From an uncultured bacterium (GTDB lineage: Bacteria > Bacillota > Clostridia > Oscillospirales > Oscillospiraceae), in the NCBI GenBank assembly GCA_947643715.1, contig CANRXB010000003.1, forward strand, positions 19,041 to 83,040: a stretch of DNA of 64,000 bases, in the 5' to 3' direction. Positions 52,141-61,188 of the stretch are shown piece after piece. Position 1 is the first letter of the stretch; each line of letters begins with the position of its first letter. The notes under the pieces were generated by a model. The model was not told where the DNA came from. It saw only the letters and a list, made by a program, of their open reading frames with translations, and searched no databases. Made by a program: the position numbers and the translations under genes.

Positions 52141-54933
52141 ATGAGCGAGACCAGATTCCCCTTGGACGAGGAAAAACTGTCTTTTTCCATCCCCAGGACG
52201 GACCAGCCTAGGGAGAAGATCGTGAAATTGGGCAGGATGATCACGGACCGCTTGCCGGCGAAGCTCCGCGGCGTCACCGGGGACGACCCGGAATATTGGG
52301 GGCTGGCTGGCCTCGTCACCGACGAGATGGCGGACGTGGCCATGAAGATGAAGGTGCGCAAGCCCAAGACCTTCGAGCAGATCCAAAAGCTCACCGGGAT
52401 GGAGAAGGAGAAGCTGCAAGGGCTGCTGGACGAGATGAGCAAGATCGGCCTCATCGAATACCACTGGGAGGACCTGGACGGCAAGAACCCGGACCATGAG
52501 AAGCGGTACGTCCTGCCCATGTTCGTGCCGGGCAGCGCGGAGTTCTTCAACATGCGCCGCGCTCAGATCGACGAGCACCCCGAGGTGGCGGCGTTCTTCG
52601 AGCGCATGACTTTCCTGCCCCTGGAGAAGATCACCCCCATGGTGCCCCCCGGCGGAGCGGGCATCGGGATGCACGTCATCCCGGTGGAGCAGGCCATCGA
52701 CATACGGAACGAATCGATCTCCATCGAGCGCATCTCCCACTGGCTGGACAAATATGAGGGCAAGTACGCCGCATCCCCCTGCTCCTGCCGCATGAGCCGG
52801 GCCAAGCTGGGCGAGGGCTGCGGCGACGACGCCGACGACTGGTGCATCGCCGTGGGCGACATGGCCGACTACGTGGTGGAGACCGACAAGGGGGGCCGCT
52901 ACATCACGAAGGAGGAGGCCCTGGAGATCTTCAGGAAGGCGGAGGCCAACGGCTTCGTCCACCAGATCACCAACATCGACGGGGAGCAGAAGATCTTCGC
53001 CATCTGCAACTGCAACGTCAACGTCTGCAACGCGCTGCGCACCTCCCAGCTCTTCAACACGCCCAACATGAGCCGCTCCGCCTACGTGGCCAAGGTGGAT
53101 CGGGACGCGTGCGTGGCCTGCGGCGGCTGTGTGGAGGTGTGCCCCGCCGGTGCGGCCAAGCTGGGCCAGAAGCTGTGCGGCAAGGACGGGCCCACCCGGT
53201 ATCCCCAGCAGGAGCTGCCCGACGAGGTGGCGTGGGGCCCGGAGAAGTGGTCCATCGACTACCGGGACAAGAACCGGATCAACACCCACGAGACGGGCAC
53301 CGCCCCCTGCAAGGCCGCCTGCCCGGCCCATATCTCCGTCCAGGGCTACCTCAAGCTGGCGGCCCAGGGCAGGTATACCGACGCGCTGGAGCTCATCAAG
53401 AAGGAAGATCCCTTCCCCGCCGTGTGCGGCCGGGTGTGTAACCGCCGGTGCGAGGACGCCTGCACCCGGGGGACCATCGATCGGGCCGTGGCCATCGACG
53501 AGGTGAAGAAGTTCATCGCCCAGCAGGATCTGGACGCGGAGGTGCGCTTCGTGCCCCAAAAGGTGATCCCGAAGGTGGAGGGCCAGTTCAGCCAGAAGAT
53601 CGCCGTCATCGGCGGCGGACCGGCGGGCCTGTCGTGCGCGTTCTATCTGGCGCTCAAGGGCTATGAGCCCACTGTGTTCGAGAAGAACGAGGAGCTGGGC
53701 GGTATGCTGCGCTATGGCATCCCATCCTTCAAGCTGGAGAAGGACGTGCTGGACGCCGAGATCGATGTGATCCGGGCCCTGGGCGTGGACTTCCGCTGCG
53801 GCGTGGAGGTGGGCCGCGACCTTACCCTGGACGACCTGCGGGCCCAGGGCTACGAGGCGTTCTATCTCGCCATCGGCTGCCAGCGGGGCCGCCTGCCCGG
53901 CATACCCGGGGAGTCCGCTCAGGGCGTGTGGTCCGCCGTGGAGTTCCTGCGCCGCGCCCTGTCGGACGAGAGCCTAAAGGTCTCCGGCGGGACCGTGGTC
54001 GTCGGCGGCGGGAACGTGGCCATCGACGCCGCCCGCACCGCCCACCGCTGTGGGGCGCAGCCCGTCCGGATGTTCTGCCTGGAGCCCAGGGACAGGATGC
54101 CCGCGTCCCTGGAAGAGATCGCCGAGGCGGAAGAGGAGGACATCGCCATAGAGTGCGGCTGGGGCCCCAAGGAGGTGCTCACACAGGACGGCAAGGTGTC
54201 CGGCGTGGTGTTCATGCGCTGTACCAGCGTGTGGGACGATCAGGGCCGCTTCGCGCCCCAGTACGACGAGCAGGACACGATGACGGTCCCCTGTGAGCAT
54301 GTCGTGCTGTCCATCGGCCAGAGCGTGGAGTGGGGCGGGCTGCTGGAGGGCAGCAAGGTGGAACTGGCCCGGGGCGGCTGGGCGAAGGCGGACGGCCGGA
54401 CCTATCAGACCGCTCAGCCGGACGTGTTCGTGGGCGGCGACGTGTACACCGGGCCCCGGTTCGCCATCGACGCCATCGCCGCGGGCAAGGAGGCGGCGGT
54501 GTCCCTCCACCGCTTCGTCCAGCCGGACACCAGCCTGACCATCGGCCGGGATCCCCGGTATTTCGTGGAGCTGGACAAAGAGAACGTGGAGCTGGAGCAG
54601 TATGACACCGCCCAGCGGCAGATCCCCGGCATGGACGACAGCATCGACTGGAAACGCTCCTTCCGGGACGCCAAGCGCACCTTCACCGCCGAGCAGGTCA
54701 AGACGGAGACCGCCCGCTGCCTGGGCTGCGGCGCGTCCATCGTGGACCCCAACAAGTGCATCGGCTGCGGGCTGTGCACCACCCGGTGCGAGTTCGACGC
54801 GATCCATCTCTACAGGGAGCGGCCGGAGTGCTCCACCATGATCCGCAGCGAGGACAAGATGAAGGCCATCCTGCCCAATATGGTGAAGCGTGAGATCAAG
54901 ATCCGCCGGGCCGCCCGAAAGAACGAGAAGTGA
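52141..54933 (+). CDS. Multidomain iron-sulfur FAD/NAD(P) oxidoreductase (GltD-like)
   Basis: This 930-residue protein has an N-terminal winged-helix-like region (about 40-120) and a Cys-rich domain (CSCRM near 214, CNCNVNVCN near 289). A ferredoxin motif, CVACGGCVEVCP, follows near 323. A GltD-type N-terminal iron-sulfur helical domain (CKAACPAHISVQGYL near 390, CGRVCNRRCEDAC near 427) leads into FAD-binding GGGPAGLSC near 491 and NAD(P)-binding GGGNVAID near 621. A C-terminal ferredoxin pair (CLGCGAS, CIGCGLC) is near 860-885. It should pass electrons between NAD(P)H, FAD and several clusters. Its position between hypB and hypA suggests a role with a nickel enzyme or its reductive maturation. 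The partner is not visible. Confidence 0.82.
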   Translation: MSETRFPLDEEKLSFSIPRTDQPREKIVKLGRMITDRLPAKLRGVTGDDPEYWGLAGLVTDEMADVAMKMKVRKPKTFEQIQKLTGMEKEKLQGLLDEMSKIGLIEYHWEDLDGKNPDHEKRYVLPMFVPGSAEFFNMRRAQIDEHPEVAAFFERMTFLPLEKITPMVPPGGAGIGMHVIPVEQAIDIRNESISIERISHWLDKYEGKYAASPCSCRMSRAKLGEGCGDDADDWCIAVGDMADYVVETDKGGRYITKEEALEIFRKAEANGFVHQITNIDGEQKIFAICNCNVNVCNALRTSQLFNTPNMSRSAYVAKVDRDACVACGGCVEVCPAGAAKLGQKLCGKDGPTRYPQQELPDEVAWGPEKWSIDYRDKNRINTHETGTAPCKAACPAHISVQGYLKLAAQGRYTDALELIKKEDPFPAVCGRVCNRRCEDACTRGTIDRAVAIDEVKKFIAQQDLDAEVRFVPQKVIPKVEGQFSQKIAVIGGGPAGLSCAFYLALKGYEPTVFEKNEELGGMLRYGIPSFKLEKDVLDAEIDVIRALGVDFRCGVEVGRDLTLDDLRAQGYEAFYLAIGCQRGRLPGIPGESAQGVWSAVEFLRRALSDESLKVSGGTVVVGGGNVAIDAARTAHRCGAQPVRMFCLEPRDRMPASLEEIAEAEEEDIAIECGWGPKEVLTQDGKVSGVVFMRCTSVWDDQGRFAPQYDEQDTMTVPCEHVVLSIGQSVEWGGLLEGSKVELARGGWAKADGRTYQTAQPDVFVGGDVYTGPRFAIDAIAAGKEAAVSLHRFVQPDTSLTIGRDPRYFVELDKENVELEQYDTAQRQIPGMDDSIDWKRSFRDAKRTFTAEQVKTETARCLGCGASIVDPNKCIGCGLCTTRCEFDAIHLYRERPECSTMIRSEDKMKAILPNMVKREIKIRRAARKNEK

Positions 54934-54945
54934 GGGCGGGGCGCC

Positions 54946-55290
54946 ATGCACGAGTTGGGCATCGTGTTCCATATCATCGACCGCGTGGAGCGGGTGGGCC
55001 GGGAGAACGGGCTCGAGAAGGTGTCCGCCGTGGTGCTGGAGCTGGGGGAGGTGTCCGGCGTGGTGCCGGGATACCTGACCGACTGCTGGAGGTGGGCGGC
55101 GGCCAAGTCCCCGCTGATGGAGGGCTCGGAGCTGAAGATCGAGACACTGCCCGCGATCACCCGCTGCGGCGGCTGCGGGCGGGACTATCCCACCGTCGCC
55201 CATGGCCGCACCTGCCCCCACTGCCGGAGCGGGGACACCTGGCTGCTGACCGGCAGCGAGGTCGATATCAAAGAGATCGAAGCGTACTGA
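54946..55290 (+). CDS. hypA: Hydrogenase/nickel maturation protein HypA
   Basis: This 114-residue metallochaperone begins MHELGI, with the nickel-binding Met-His-Glu N-terminus. It has a zinc site made of CGGCGRDY near residue 73 and CPHC near residue 90. It acts with HypB to insert nickel into hydrogenase or urease-type enzymes. The ATG is 13 bp after the flavoprotein stop with GGGCGGGG as a weak ribosome binding site, so it is the last gene of the operon. No hydrogenase large subunit, hypC, hypD, hypE or hypF occurs in the window. Confidence 0.93.
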   Translation: MHELGIVFHIIDRVERVGRENGLEKVSAVVLELGEVSGVVPGYLTDCWRWAAAKSPLMEGSELKIETLPAITRCGGCGRDYPTVAHGRTCPHCRSGDTWLLTGSEVDIKEIEAY

Positions 55291-55324
55291 CCGTCCCTCC
55301 GCCCTGGCGGCGGCGGGCATCATC

Positions 55325-55375
55325 GGCCCGGACGGACGATCCGGGGCCGGACAAAAAAACACTGTCTTTTTTTGT
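55325..55375 (+). terminator. Probable terminator after hypA
   Basis: GGCCCGGA paired with TCCGGGGCC (one bulge) is followed by an ACAAAAAAA...TTTTTTTGT segment. A -10-like TATGAT at 55386-55391 just beyond it may belong to the ABC-F gene, with no clear -35. Confidence 0.5.
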
Positions 55376-55437
55376 TCCCATGTGGTATGATGGTCCCCAC
55401 AGATCTCGACCATGTGGAAAGGAGCGGCAATGATATC

Positions 55438-57033
55438 ATGATCACTGTCACCGACTTGAGCCTCAACTACAGCGGCACTGCGCTGTTCTCCCATGTGGAC
55501 CTGCGATTCGACCGGGGCAACTGCTACGGCATCATCGGCGCGAACGGCGCGGGCAAGTCCACCTTCCTGAAGATCCTCTCCGGAGAGCTGGACTCCACCT
55601 CCGGCGAGGTGTCGATCCTCCCCGGCATCCGCATGTCCGTGCTGAAGCAGGACCAGAACGCCTACGACGCCTATAACGTCATGGACACGGTCATCATGGG
55701 CAACCAGCGGCTGTACGACATCGGCAAGCAGAAGGATGCCCTTTATGCCAAAGAGGAGATGACCGATGAGGACGGCATGTTGGCCTGCCAGCTCGAAGAG
55801 GAATACGCCGAGCTGGGCGGTTGGGAGGCCGAGAGCAGCGCCAGCCGCATCCTCCAGGGCCTGGGGGTGGGCGTGGCGCTCCACGACAGCGATATGGCCA
55901 CCCTGGATCCCCGCCTCAAGGTGAAGGTGCTGCTGGCCCAGGCGCTGTTCGGCGATCCGGACCTGCTGATGATGGACGAGCCCACCAACAACCTGGACAT
56001 AGAGGCGGTGAACTGGCTGGAGGACTTCCTGCTGGACTTCGAGGGGACCGTCATCGTGGTGTCCCACGACCGGCACTTCCTCAACACCGTGTGCACCCAT
56101 ATCGTGGACATCGATTACAACAAGATCAAGATGTACGTGGGCAACTACGACTTCTGGTACGAGTCCTCCCAGCTCGTGCAGCAGCTCATCAAGAACCAGA
56201 ACAAGCGCAATGAGGAGAAAATCCGGGATCTTCAGGACTTCATCTCCCGTTTCTCCGCCAACAGATCCAAGTCCAAACAGGCCACCGCCCGGCGCAAGCT
56301 GCTGGACAAGCTGAGCGTGGAGGAGATGCCCGCCTCCTCCCGCCGGTATCCCTTCGTGGGCTTCACGCCCGACCGGGAGGTGGGCAAGGACATCCTGTTC
56401 GTCACCGACCTGTCCAAGACCATCGACGGGACGAAGGTGCTGGACAAGGTGTCCTTCATCGTGGGGCACGACGAGAAGATCGCCTTCGTGGGGGACAACG
56501 AGAACGCCCACACCGCTCTGTTCAAGATCCTGGCGGGGGAGATGGAGCCGGACGAGGGGAGCATCAAATGGGGCCAGACGGTCTCCTACTCCTACTTCCC
56601 GAAGGACAACACGCCGTATTTCGAAGGCTGCGAGGACGACCTCGTACAATGGCTGCGCCAGTTCTCCCGGGACCCCCAGGAGCAGTACCTGCGGGGGTTC
56701 CTGGGGCGGATGCTGTTCTCGGGGGAAGAGGTCAACAAGCCGGTGAAGGTGTTGTCCGGCGGGGAAAAGGTGCGGTGTATGCTGTCCCGGATGATGTTGT
56801 CCGGGGCCAATGTGCTCCTGCTGGACCAGCCCACCAACCATCTGGACCTGGAATCCATCGCCGCGCTGAACAAGGGGCTGGAGGCGGTGAAGTGCAATAT
56901 ACTGGTGGCCTCCCACGATCATCAGCTCATCCAGACCGTCTGTAACCGGGTGTTCGAATTCACCGCCGACGGGAAGCTCATAGACCACAAGACCACGTAC
57001 GACGAGTACCTGGAGCAGCAGCGGGAGCCGTGA
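55438..57033 (+). CDS. ABC-F family ATPase with one degenerate nucleotide site
   Basis: This 531-residue soluble protein has two ABC domains joined by a basic-helical linker, the ABC-F layout of ribosome-associated translation factors. Domain 1 has an intact Walker A (GANGAGKS, residues 34-41) and Walker B (MDEPTNNLD, catalytic Glu181), but its signature is LDPRLK (156-161) instead of LSGGQ. Domain 2 has a canonical LSGGE near 439 but a Walker A with His358 in place of Lys (GDNENAHT) and Gln464 in place of the catalytic Glu (LDQPTNHLD). Thus one composite site looks active and the other dead. The ATG at 55438 has GGAG 13 bases upstream. Confidence 0.87.
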   Translation: MITVTDLSLNYSGTALFSHVDLRFDRGNCYGIIGANGAGKSTFLKILSGELDSTSGEVSILPGIRMSVLKQDQNAYDAYNVMDTVIMGNQRLYDIGKQKDALYAKEEMTDEDGMLACQLEEEYAELGGWEAESSASRILQGLGVGVALHDSDMATLDPRLKVKVLLAQALFGDPDLLMMDEPTNNLDIEAVNWLEDFLLDFEGTVIVVSHDRHFLNTVCTHIVDIDYNKIKMYVGNYDFWYESSQLVQQLIKNQNKRNEEKIRDLQDFISRFSANRSKSKQATARRKLLDKLSVEEMPASSRRYPFVGFTPDREVGKDILFVTDLSKTIDGTKVLDKVSFIVGHDEKIAFVGDNENAHTALFKILAGEMEPDEGSIKWGQTVSYSYFPKDNTPYFEGCEDDLVQWLRQFSRDPQEQYLRGFLGRMLFSGEEVNKPVKVLSGGEKVRCMLSRMMLSGANVLLLDQPTNHLDLESIAALNKGLEAVKCNILVASHDHQLIQTVCNRVFEFTADGKLIDHKTTYDEYLEQQREP

Positions 57034-57051
57034 TCGCCGCACGTCCGCCCG

Positions 57052-57273
57052 CTACCACTCCCGCTCGATCTCTCCTGCCTCCACCTGATATCGCTGCATG
57101 AACTCCTGAAGGTCCCTGTCGTCCCGTATCAGCATCAGTTCCTGGAACCTCCCGGTGGTCCGGTCCTTGAAGCCGGCCACCTGTTCCCCGGTACAGATGC
57201 TGGAACGGATGATGGGGACCTTCCCCGTTTTGTCGTAAGGGGCGGCCTGCTGCTTTTTGCGTATGCGGAACAT
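57052..57273 (-). CDS. Conserved small protein, unknown function
   Basis: This 73-residue soluble protein starts MFRIRKKQQAAPYDKTGK at an ATG at 57273 preceded by AGGAGGAG. It has a basic N-terminus and a conserved block CTGEQVAGFKDRTTGRFQELM near residue 27, followed by an acidic helix. I recall similar short proteins in many Clostridia, sometimes mislabelled aspartate dehydrogenase, which it is far too short to be. Function is unknown. It is convergent with the ABC-F gene. Confidence 0.75.
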   Translation of the reverse strand: MFRIRKKQQAAPYDKTGKVPIIRSSICTGEQVAGFKDRTTGRFQELMLIRDDRDLQEFMQRYQVEAGEIEREW

Positions 57274-57363
57274 CCCGGTCTCCTCCTGTCGTGGGCCCTC
57301 GTCCTGAGAGGGCCTGTGGCGTCCTGCCCCGGCGGTGCGCCGGGCGAGGGAACATGGAAAAAC

Positions 57364-57421
57364 GAAAAGCCCCGCCCGGTCCGGACTGCCCTCATGGGGA
57401 CAGGTCCGGATCGGGTGGGGC
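57364..57421 (-). terminator. Terminator of glgP
   Basis: An 18-bp stem with two mismatches (GCCCCGCCCGGTCCGGAC 57369-57386 / 57404-57421) starts 8 bases after the stop and is followed on the minus strand by TTTTCGTTTTT. Confidence 0.82.
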
Positions 57422-57428
57422 CGTCGTG

Positions 57429-59720
57429 TCATTTCAGGTGCCAGATATCGCGGTCGTATTCCGCGATGGTCCGGTCGCTGGAGAAGAAACCGCACCGGGC
57501 GGTGTTCACCAGCATCTTCCGGGCCCAGAAGGGCTTGTCGCCGTAGTCGTGGATGGCACGGTCCCGGGCGGCGATATAGCTCTCCACGTCCAGCAGGGAC
57601 ATGAACCAGTCCTTGCCGGTGATGTCGGTCCACAGGGCCTTGAGCGCCTCGGCGTCGCCCAGGCGGGTGAGCACGGGGTCCAGCAGGAAGTCCACCAGCG
57701 GCTTCACCGCCGGACGGCGGTAATACAGCTCGGACTGGTAGCCCATCTTGGGGTCCCGGGCCTTCTGGTCGTACAGCTCGATGATCCAGTTGCTGGACGC
57801 GCCGAAGGTGTAGATGTTGTCCGGCCCGACCAGGTCGGCGATCTCCACGTTGGCGCCGTCCCGGGTGCCCAGGGTGACCGCGCCGTTGGCCATGAACTTC
57901 ATGTTTCCGGTGCCGCTGGCCTCCTTGGAGGCCAGGGAGATCTGCTCGGAGATGTCGCAGGCGGGGATGAGTTTCTCCGCCCAGGTGACGTTGTAGTTCT
58001 CCACCATCACCACCCGCAGCCAGGGGCGGACCTGGGGATCGTCCTCGATGAGCTGGCGCAGGCACAAGATCAGATGGATGATGTGCTTGGCCATGACGTA
58101 GGCCGGGGCGGCCTTGGCGCCGAAGATGACGGTGACGGGCCGCTCGGGGATCTTCCCGGCCTTGATGTCCAGATACTTCCGGATGACGTACAGGGCGTTC
58201 ATCTGCTGGCGCTTGTACTCGTGCAGGCGCTTGACCTGGATGTCGAACACGGACTCTGGGTCCAACTCCACGCCCTGCTCCCGGCGCAGGGCGTCGGCCA
58301 GGCCGCGCTTGTTCTCCGCCTTGATGGCCTGCATCCGCTCCAGCACGGCCGCGTCGTTGTAAAGATCCATCAGGCCGTTGAGCTGAGTGGGGTCGGTGCG
58401 CCACTGCGTGCCCAGGCACTGGTCCAGCAGCGCGGCCAGCTTGGGATTGCACACCTCCAGCCACCGGCGCAGGGTGACGCCGTTGGTCTTATTGTTGAAT
58501 TTGCCGGGGTAGATGTCGTAGAAGGGCTTCAGCTCGGAGCCCTTGAGGATCTCCGTATGCAGCGCGGCCACGCCGTTCACCGAGTAGCCGTAGTGGATGT
58601 CCATGTGGGCCATGTGGACGACCTCCTGGCCCGGCTTCCCCTGGATGATGGCCACCGCCGAGTCGGGATGAGCGGCCTTGGCCCGCGCGTCCAGCTCCTT
58701 CAGGATGGGCACCAGTTGGGGGGCCACCTTTTCGATGAAGGAGATCGGCCACTTCTCCAGCGCTTCGGCCAGGATGGTGTGGTTGGTATAGGCGCAGGTG
58801 TGGGAGACCTGCTCCACCGCCTCGTCCATGGTGAGGCCCCGCTGGAGGAGCAGACGGACCAGCTCGGGGATGACCATAGAGGGGTGGGTATCGTTGATCT
58901 GGATGGCCGCGTGGGCGGACAGGGAACGCGGGTCGTGGCCCCGCTCATCCAGCTCCTTGAGCACGAGCTGCGCCCCGGCGGACACCATGAAATACTGTTG
59001 GTACACCCGGAGCAGACGCCCGGCCTCGTCGCTGTCGTCGGGGTAGAGGAAGGAGGTGAGCCGGTCGGGCAGATCGGTCTTGTCGAAGTCGATGCCGCCC
59101 TCGGGCGCGGGCGCGGGATGCTCCACATCGAACAGGTGCAGCCGGTTGGCCACGTCCGTGTGGGCGCCGGGGACGGCGATGTCGAACAGCTTCGCCTTCA
59201 CCGGGCCGAAGCCGAAGGGGACCTCGAACTCGATCCCGGTGGGGATGAGCCAGCTCTCGTCCTCGATCCAGGGGTTGGGCCGCTCCGTCTGCTTGTTGTC
59301 GCGCAGCTCCTGCTGGAACAGGCCGTAGTGGTAATTGAGGCCCACGCCGTCGCCGGGCAGGCCCAGGGCGGCGATGGAGTCCAGGAAGCAGGCGGCCAGA
59401 CGGCCCAGTCCGCCGTTGCCCAGGGAGGGCTCGGGCTCCGCCTCCTCCACCGCGGAAAGGCTGTGGCCGCACTCGGCGAGCGCCTGGGACACCTGATCGT
59501 AGATGCCCAGCGCCAGCAGGTCGTTGCTCAGCAGTTTGCCGATGAGGAACTCTGCGGAGAAGTAATACAGTTTCCGCTCTCCGGCCGGGGCGCGGCGCCC
59601 CTGGCAAAGCTCCTGGGAGAGTTGGAGCAGCACATGGTAGAGCTGGCCGTCGCCGCACTGGGACAGTTCCTGGCCATATTTGGCCTGGGCGATCTCCTGC
59701 ATCCGTTGTTTGACGTCCAT
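57429..59720 (-). CDS. glgP: Glycogen/starch phosphorylase
   Basis: This 763-residue GT35 enzyme releases glucose 1-phosphate from alpha-1,4-glucans. Landmarks are YFSAEFLIGKLL near residue 53, EPEPSLGNGGLGRLAACFLDS near 93, INDTHPSM near 283, and the PLP-binding EASGTGNMKFMANG with its Lys near 607. It is slightly shorter than classic GlgP (about 800), typical for Clostridia. AAAGGAG precedes the ATG at 59720. A cre site lies between promoter and start, so CcpA should repress it on preferred sugars. No other glg genes are in the window. Confidence 0.95.
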   Translation of the reverse strand: MDVKQRMQEIAQAKYGQELSQCGDGQLYHVLLQLSQELCQGRRAPAGERKLYYFSAEFLIGKLLSNDLLALGIYDQVSQALAECGHSLSAVEEAEPEPSLGNGGLGRLAACFLDSIAALGLPGDGVGLNYHYGLFQQELRDNKQTERPNPWIEDESWLIPTGIEFEVPFGFGPVKAKLFDIAVPGAHTDVANRLHLFDVEHPAPAPEGGIDFDKTDLPDRLTSFLYPDDSDEAGRLLRVYQQYFMVSAGAQLVLKELDERGHDPRSLSAHAAIQINDTHPSMVIPELVRLLLQRGLTMDEAVEQVSHTCAYTNHTILAEALEKWPISFIEKVAPQLVPILKELDARAKAAHPDSAVAIIQGKPGQEVVHMAHMDIHYGYSVNGVAALHTEILKGSELKPFYDIYPGKFNNKTNGVTLRRWLEVCNPKLAALLDQCLGTQWRTDPTQLNGLMDLYNDAAVLERMQAIKAENKRGLADALRREQGVELDPESVFDIQVKRLHEYKRQQMNALYVIRKYLDIKAGKIPERPVTVIFGAKAAPAYVMAKHIIHLILCLRQLIEDDPQVRPWLRVVMVENYNVTWAEKLIPACDISEQISLASKEASGTGNMKFMANGAVTLGTRDGANVEIADLVGPDNIYTFGASSNWIIELYDQKARDPKMGYQSELYYRRPAVKPLVDFLLDPVLTRLGDAEALKALWTDITGKDWFMSLLDVESYIAARDRAIHDYGDKPFWARKMLVNTARCGFFSSDRTIAEYDRDIWHLK

Positions 59721-59770
59721 ATCATGATCTCCTTTCTGATCCGGTCATGCCGCCCTGCCGGCAGCAGGTA

Positions 59771-59784
59771 TGGAAACGTTTTCA
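59771..59784 (-). promoter_or_regulatory. CcpA catabolite-responsive element (cre) upstream of glgP
   Basis: Minus-strand TGAAAACGTTTCCA matches the cre consensus TGWAARCGYTWNCW at every position. It lies about 35-48 bases after the predicted transcription start, where CcpA acts as a roadblock. Confidence 0.78.
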
Positions 59785-59825
59785 GAAACGTTGGGAGACT
59801 TTGGCTCCGTCCAGTCTCCACGGAA

Positions 59826-59854
59826 AGTATAGCCCGCTTTTCGTTACAAGTCAA
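59826..59854 (-). promoter_or_regulatory. Promoter of glgP
   Basis: Minus-strand TTGACT, 17-base spacer, TATACT. Confidence 0.8.
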
Positions 59855-59938
59855 AGGTTTTCTCCACAAATTTATCAAAGATCTCCGCCATTTTTCAGGC
59901 ACAACGTATGAAAAACGGGGGGAAAAGCTGTCCCGCCG

Positions 59939-60463
59939 TCACGAACTGCCGTTTTTTCCCTTTCGTGCGCCCGGCTGTTCCACCCGCAGGGCGCCGCCGC
60001 AGGCGCAGCGGTAACGCTCCGGATGGTCCACCAGCGGGGAGCGCTTCATCCGGGGGATGCGCCGCCCGCAGCTCTGGCACACCACATAGAACCGCACGGG
60101 CCGGTCGTCCTCGATGCCCAGGGAGCTGTAGCCGTCGGTGCGGCGGATATGGTAGCCGTATGCGTCGTTCATCCGCTGGGCGTAGCTTTTCCACCGCACG
60201 CCGTGGTTGGAGCACCCGTAGCAGGTGTGGAGCACCTCGTGGGCCAGCACCTGGAGGACGGCCTCCTCGCTGCCCTGCTCCGCCAGGCGGGCGGACAATT
60301 CGATGGTGTACCGTCCGTCCCGCCGGATGCAGCAGCCGAAGCGGGTCCGGGCCCGGCGGTTGAGCTGCACCTGGGGACAGATCTCCTGGGAAACGGGTAT
60401 CTTGACGGCCCTGGCCCGATCGATGGTCTTGGCCAGCAGTGCGTCCAATTCCTGTTGGGTCAT
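59939..60463 (-). CDS. SprT-like zinc metalloprotease domain protein
   Basis: This 174-residue protein has the HExxH motif HEVLH near residue 77, followed by a further His (SNHGVRW), the zinc ligands of SprT-type metallopeptidases. A C-terminal zinc ribbon is made by CQSCGRR near 130 and CACGG near 157. Relatives include bacterial SprT/YpjP-type proteins and the eukaryotic DNA-protein crosslink protease Spartan. Bacterial roles are poorly known. AAAGGAGGAG precedes the ATG at 60463. It follows sfsA by 11 bp and closes a three-gene operon. Confidence 0.85.
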   Translation of the reverse strand: MTQQELDALLAKTIDRARAVKIPVSQEICPQVQLNRRARTRFGCCIRRDGRYTIELSARLAEQGSEEAVLQVLAHEVLHTCYGCSNHGVRWKSYAQRMNDAYGYHIRRTDGYSSLGIEDDRPVRFYVVCQSCGRRIPRMKRSPLVDHPERYRCACGGALRVEQPGARKGKNGSS

Positions 60464-60474
60464 GTGCTCCTCCT

Positions 60475-61188
60475 TTATAACCGGACGGGCACCGCGTCCG
60501 TTATGGTGAGGGAGTCCGGTGCAGCGGCGCACTCCACCGCCAGCACTACGACCCCCGCTGCCGCTGCCTCCCGCAGCGCGGCGCCGAACTCAGGATGCGT
60601 GCGGTCGTTGGGGGAGAAGGCGTCCATCCCCGATGTCTGGATGACGAAGCACACCGCCGCTTCGTAGCCCTGAGCGTGGCAGGCGATGAGTTCCCGCAGG
60701 TGCTTCACGCCCCGGAGGGTGGGGGCATCGGGGAAGAGGGCCAGCCCGTCCTCTTCCAATGTACAGCCCTTCACTTCGACGAAGCCGCTCCGGCCGGTCT
60801 CTGATGCCTCCCAGTAGAAATCGAAGCGAGAATTCCCCCATGTGGTCTCCGGACGGAGCAGGGAGGGCCTGGGCAGCCCCGATCCTGCCCCCAGGCCCTC
60901 CCGCATCCATTCTCCGAACACCTTGTTTGGGGCCTGGGCGTCCATATTGATGAACAGGGGAGGCCGGCCGGGCCGGAGCTTCTCCACCGCGATCAGGTCG
61001 AACCTCGTCTTTCGGTGGAGGGCCGCGCTCTCCTCCAGCCACACGGTGCAGCCGGGGACGAGCAGCTCCCGGCACCGGCCGGTGTTCTTCACATGGACGG
61101 TCTCCTCCTTCCCGTCCACCTCGACCCGCGCGATGAAGCGGTTGGGCCGTGCGATGAAGCGGGCGGGACAGACGTTCCGATAGGTCAT
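60475..61188 (-). CDS. sfsA: Sugar fermentation stimulation protein / DNA-RNA nuclease SfsA
   Basis: This 237-residue protein has an N-terminal OB-like part (RFIARVEVDGKEETVHVKNTGR near residue 20) and a C-terminal nuclease-like domain with SRFDFYWE near 119, GFVEVKGCTLE near 132 and FPDAPTLRGVKHLREL near 150. This is the PD-(D/E)xK layout of SfsA. The family has been called a sugar fermentation regulator and later a nuclease. Its cellular task is unsettled. The ATG at 61188 overlaps the stop of the upstream gene (ATGA), so translation is coupled. Confidence 0.92.
   Translation of the reverse strand: MTYRNVCPARFIARPNRFIARVEVDGKEETVHVKNTGRCRELLVPGCTVWLEESAALHRKTRFDLIAVEKLRPGRPPLFINMDAQAPNKVFGEWMREGLGAGSGLPRPSLLRPETTWGNSRFDFYWEASETGRSGFVEVKGCTLEEDGLALFPDAPTLRGVKHLRELIACHAQGYEAAVCFVIQTSGMDAFSPNDRTHPEFGAALREAAAAGVVVLAVECAAAPDSLTITDAVPVRL

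Noticed and set aside
54946..55290. Hydrogenase operon
   Set aside because: Only hypA and hypB are present. No large or small hydrogenase subunit or other hyp genes are found, so a hydrogenase in this window is not supported.
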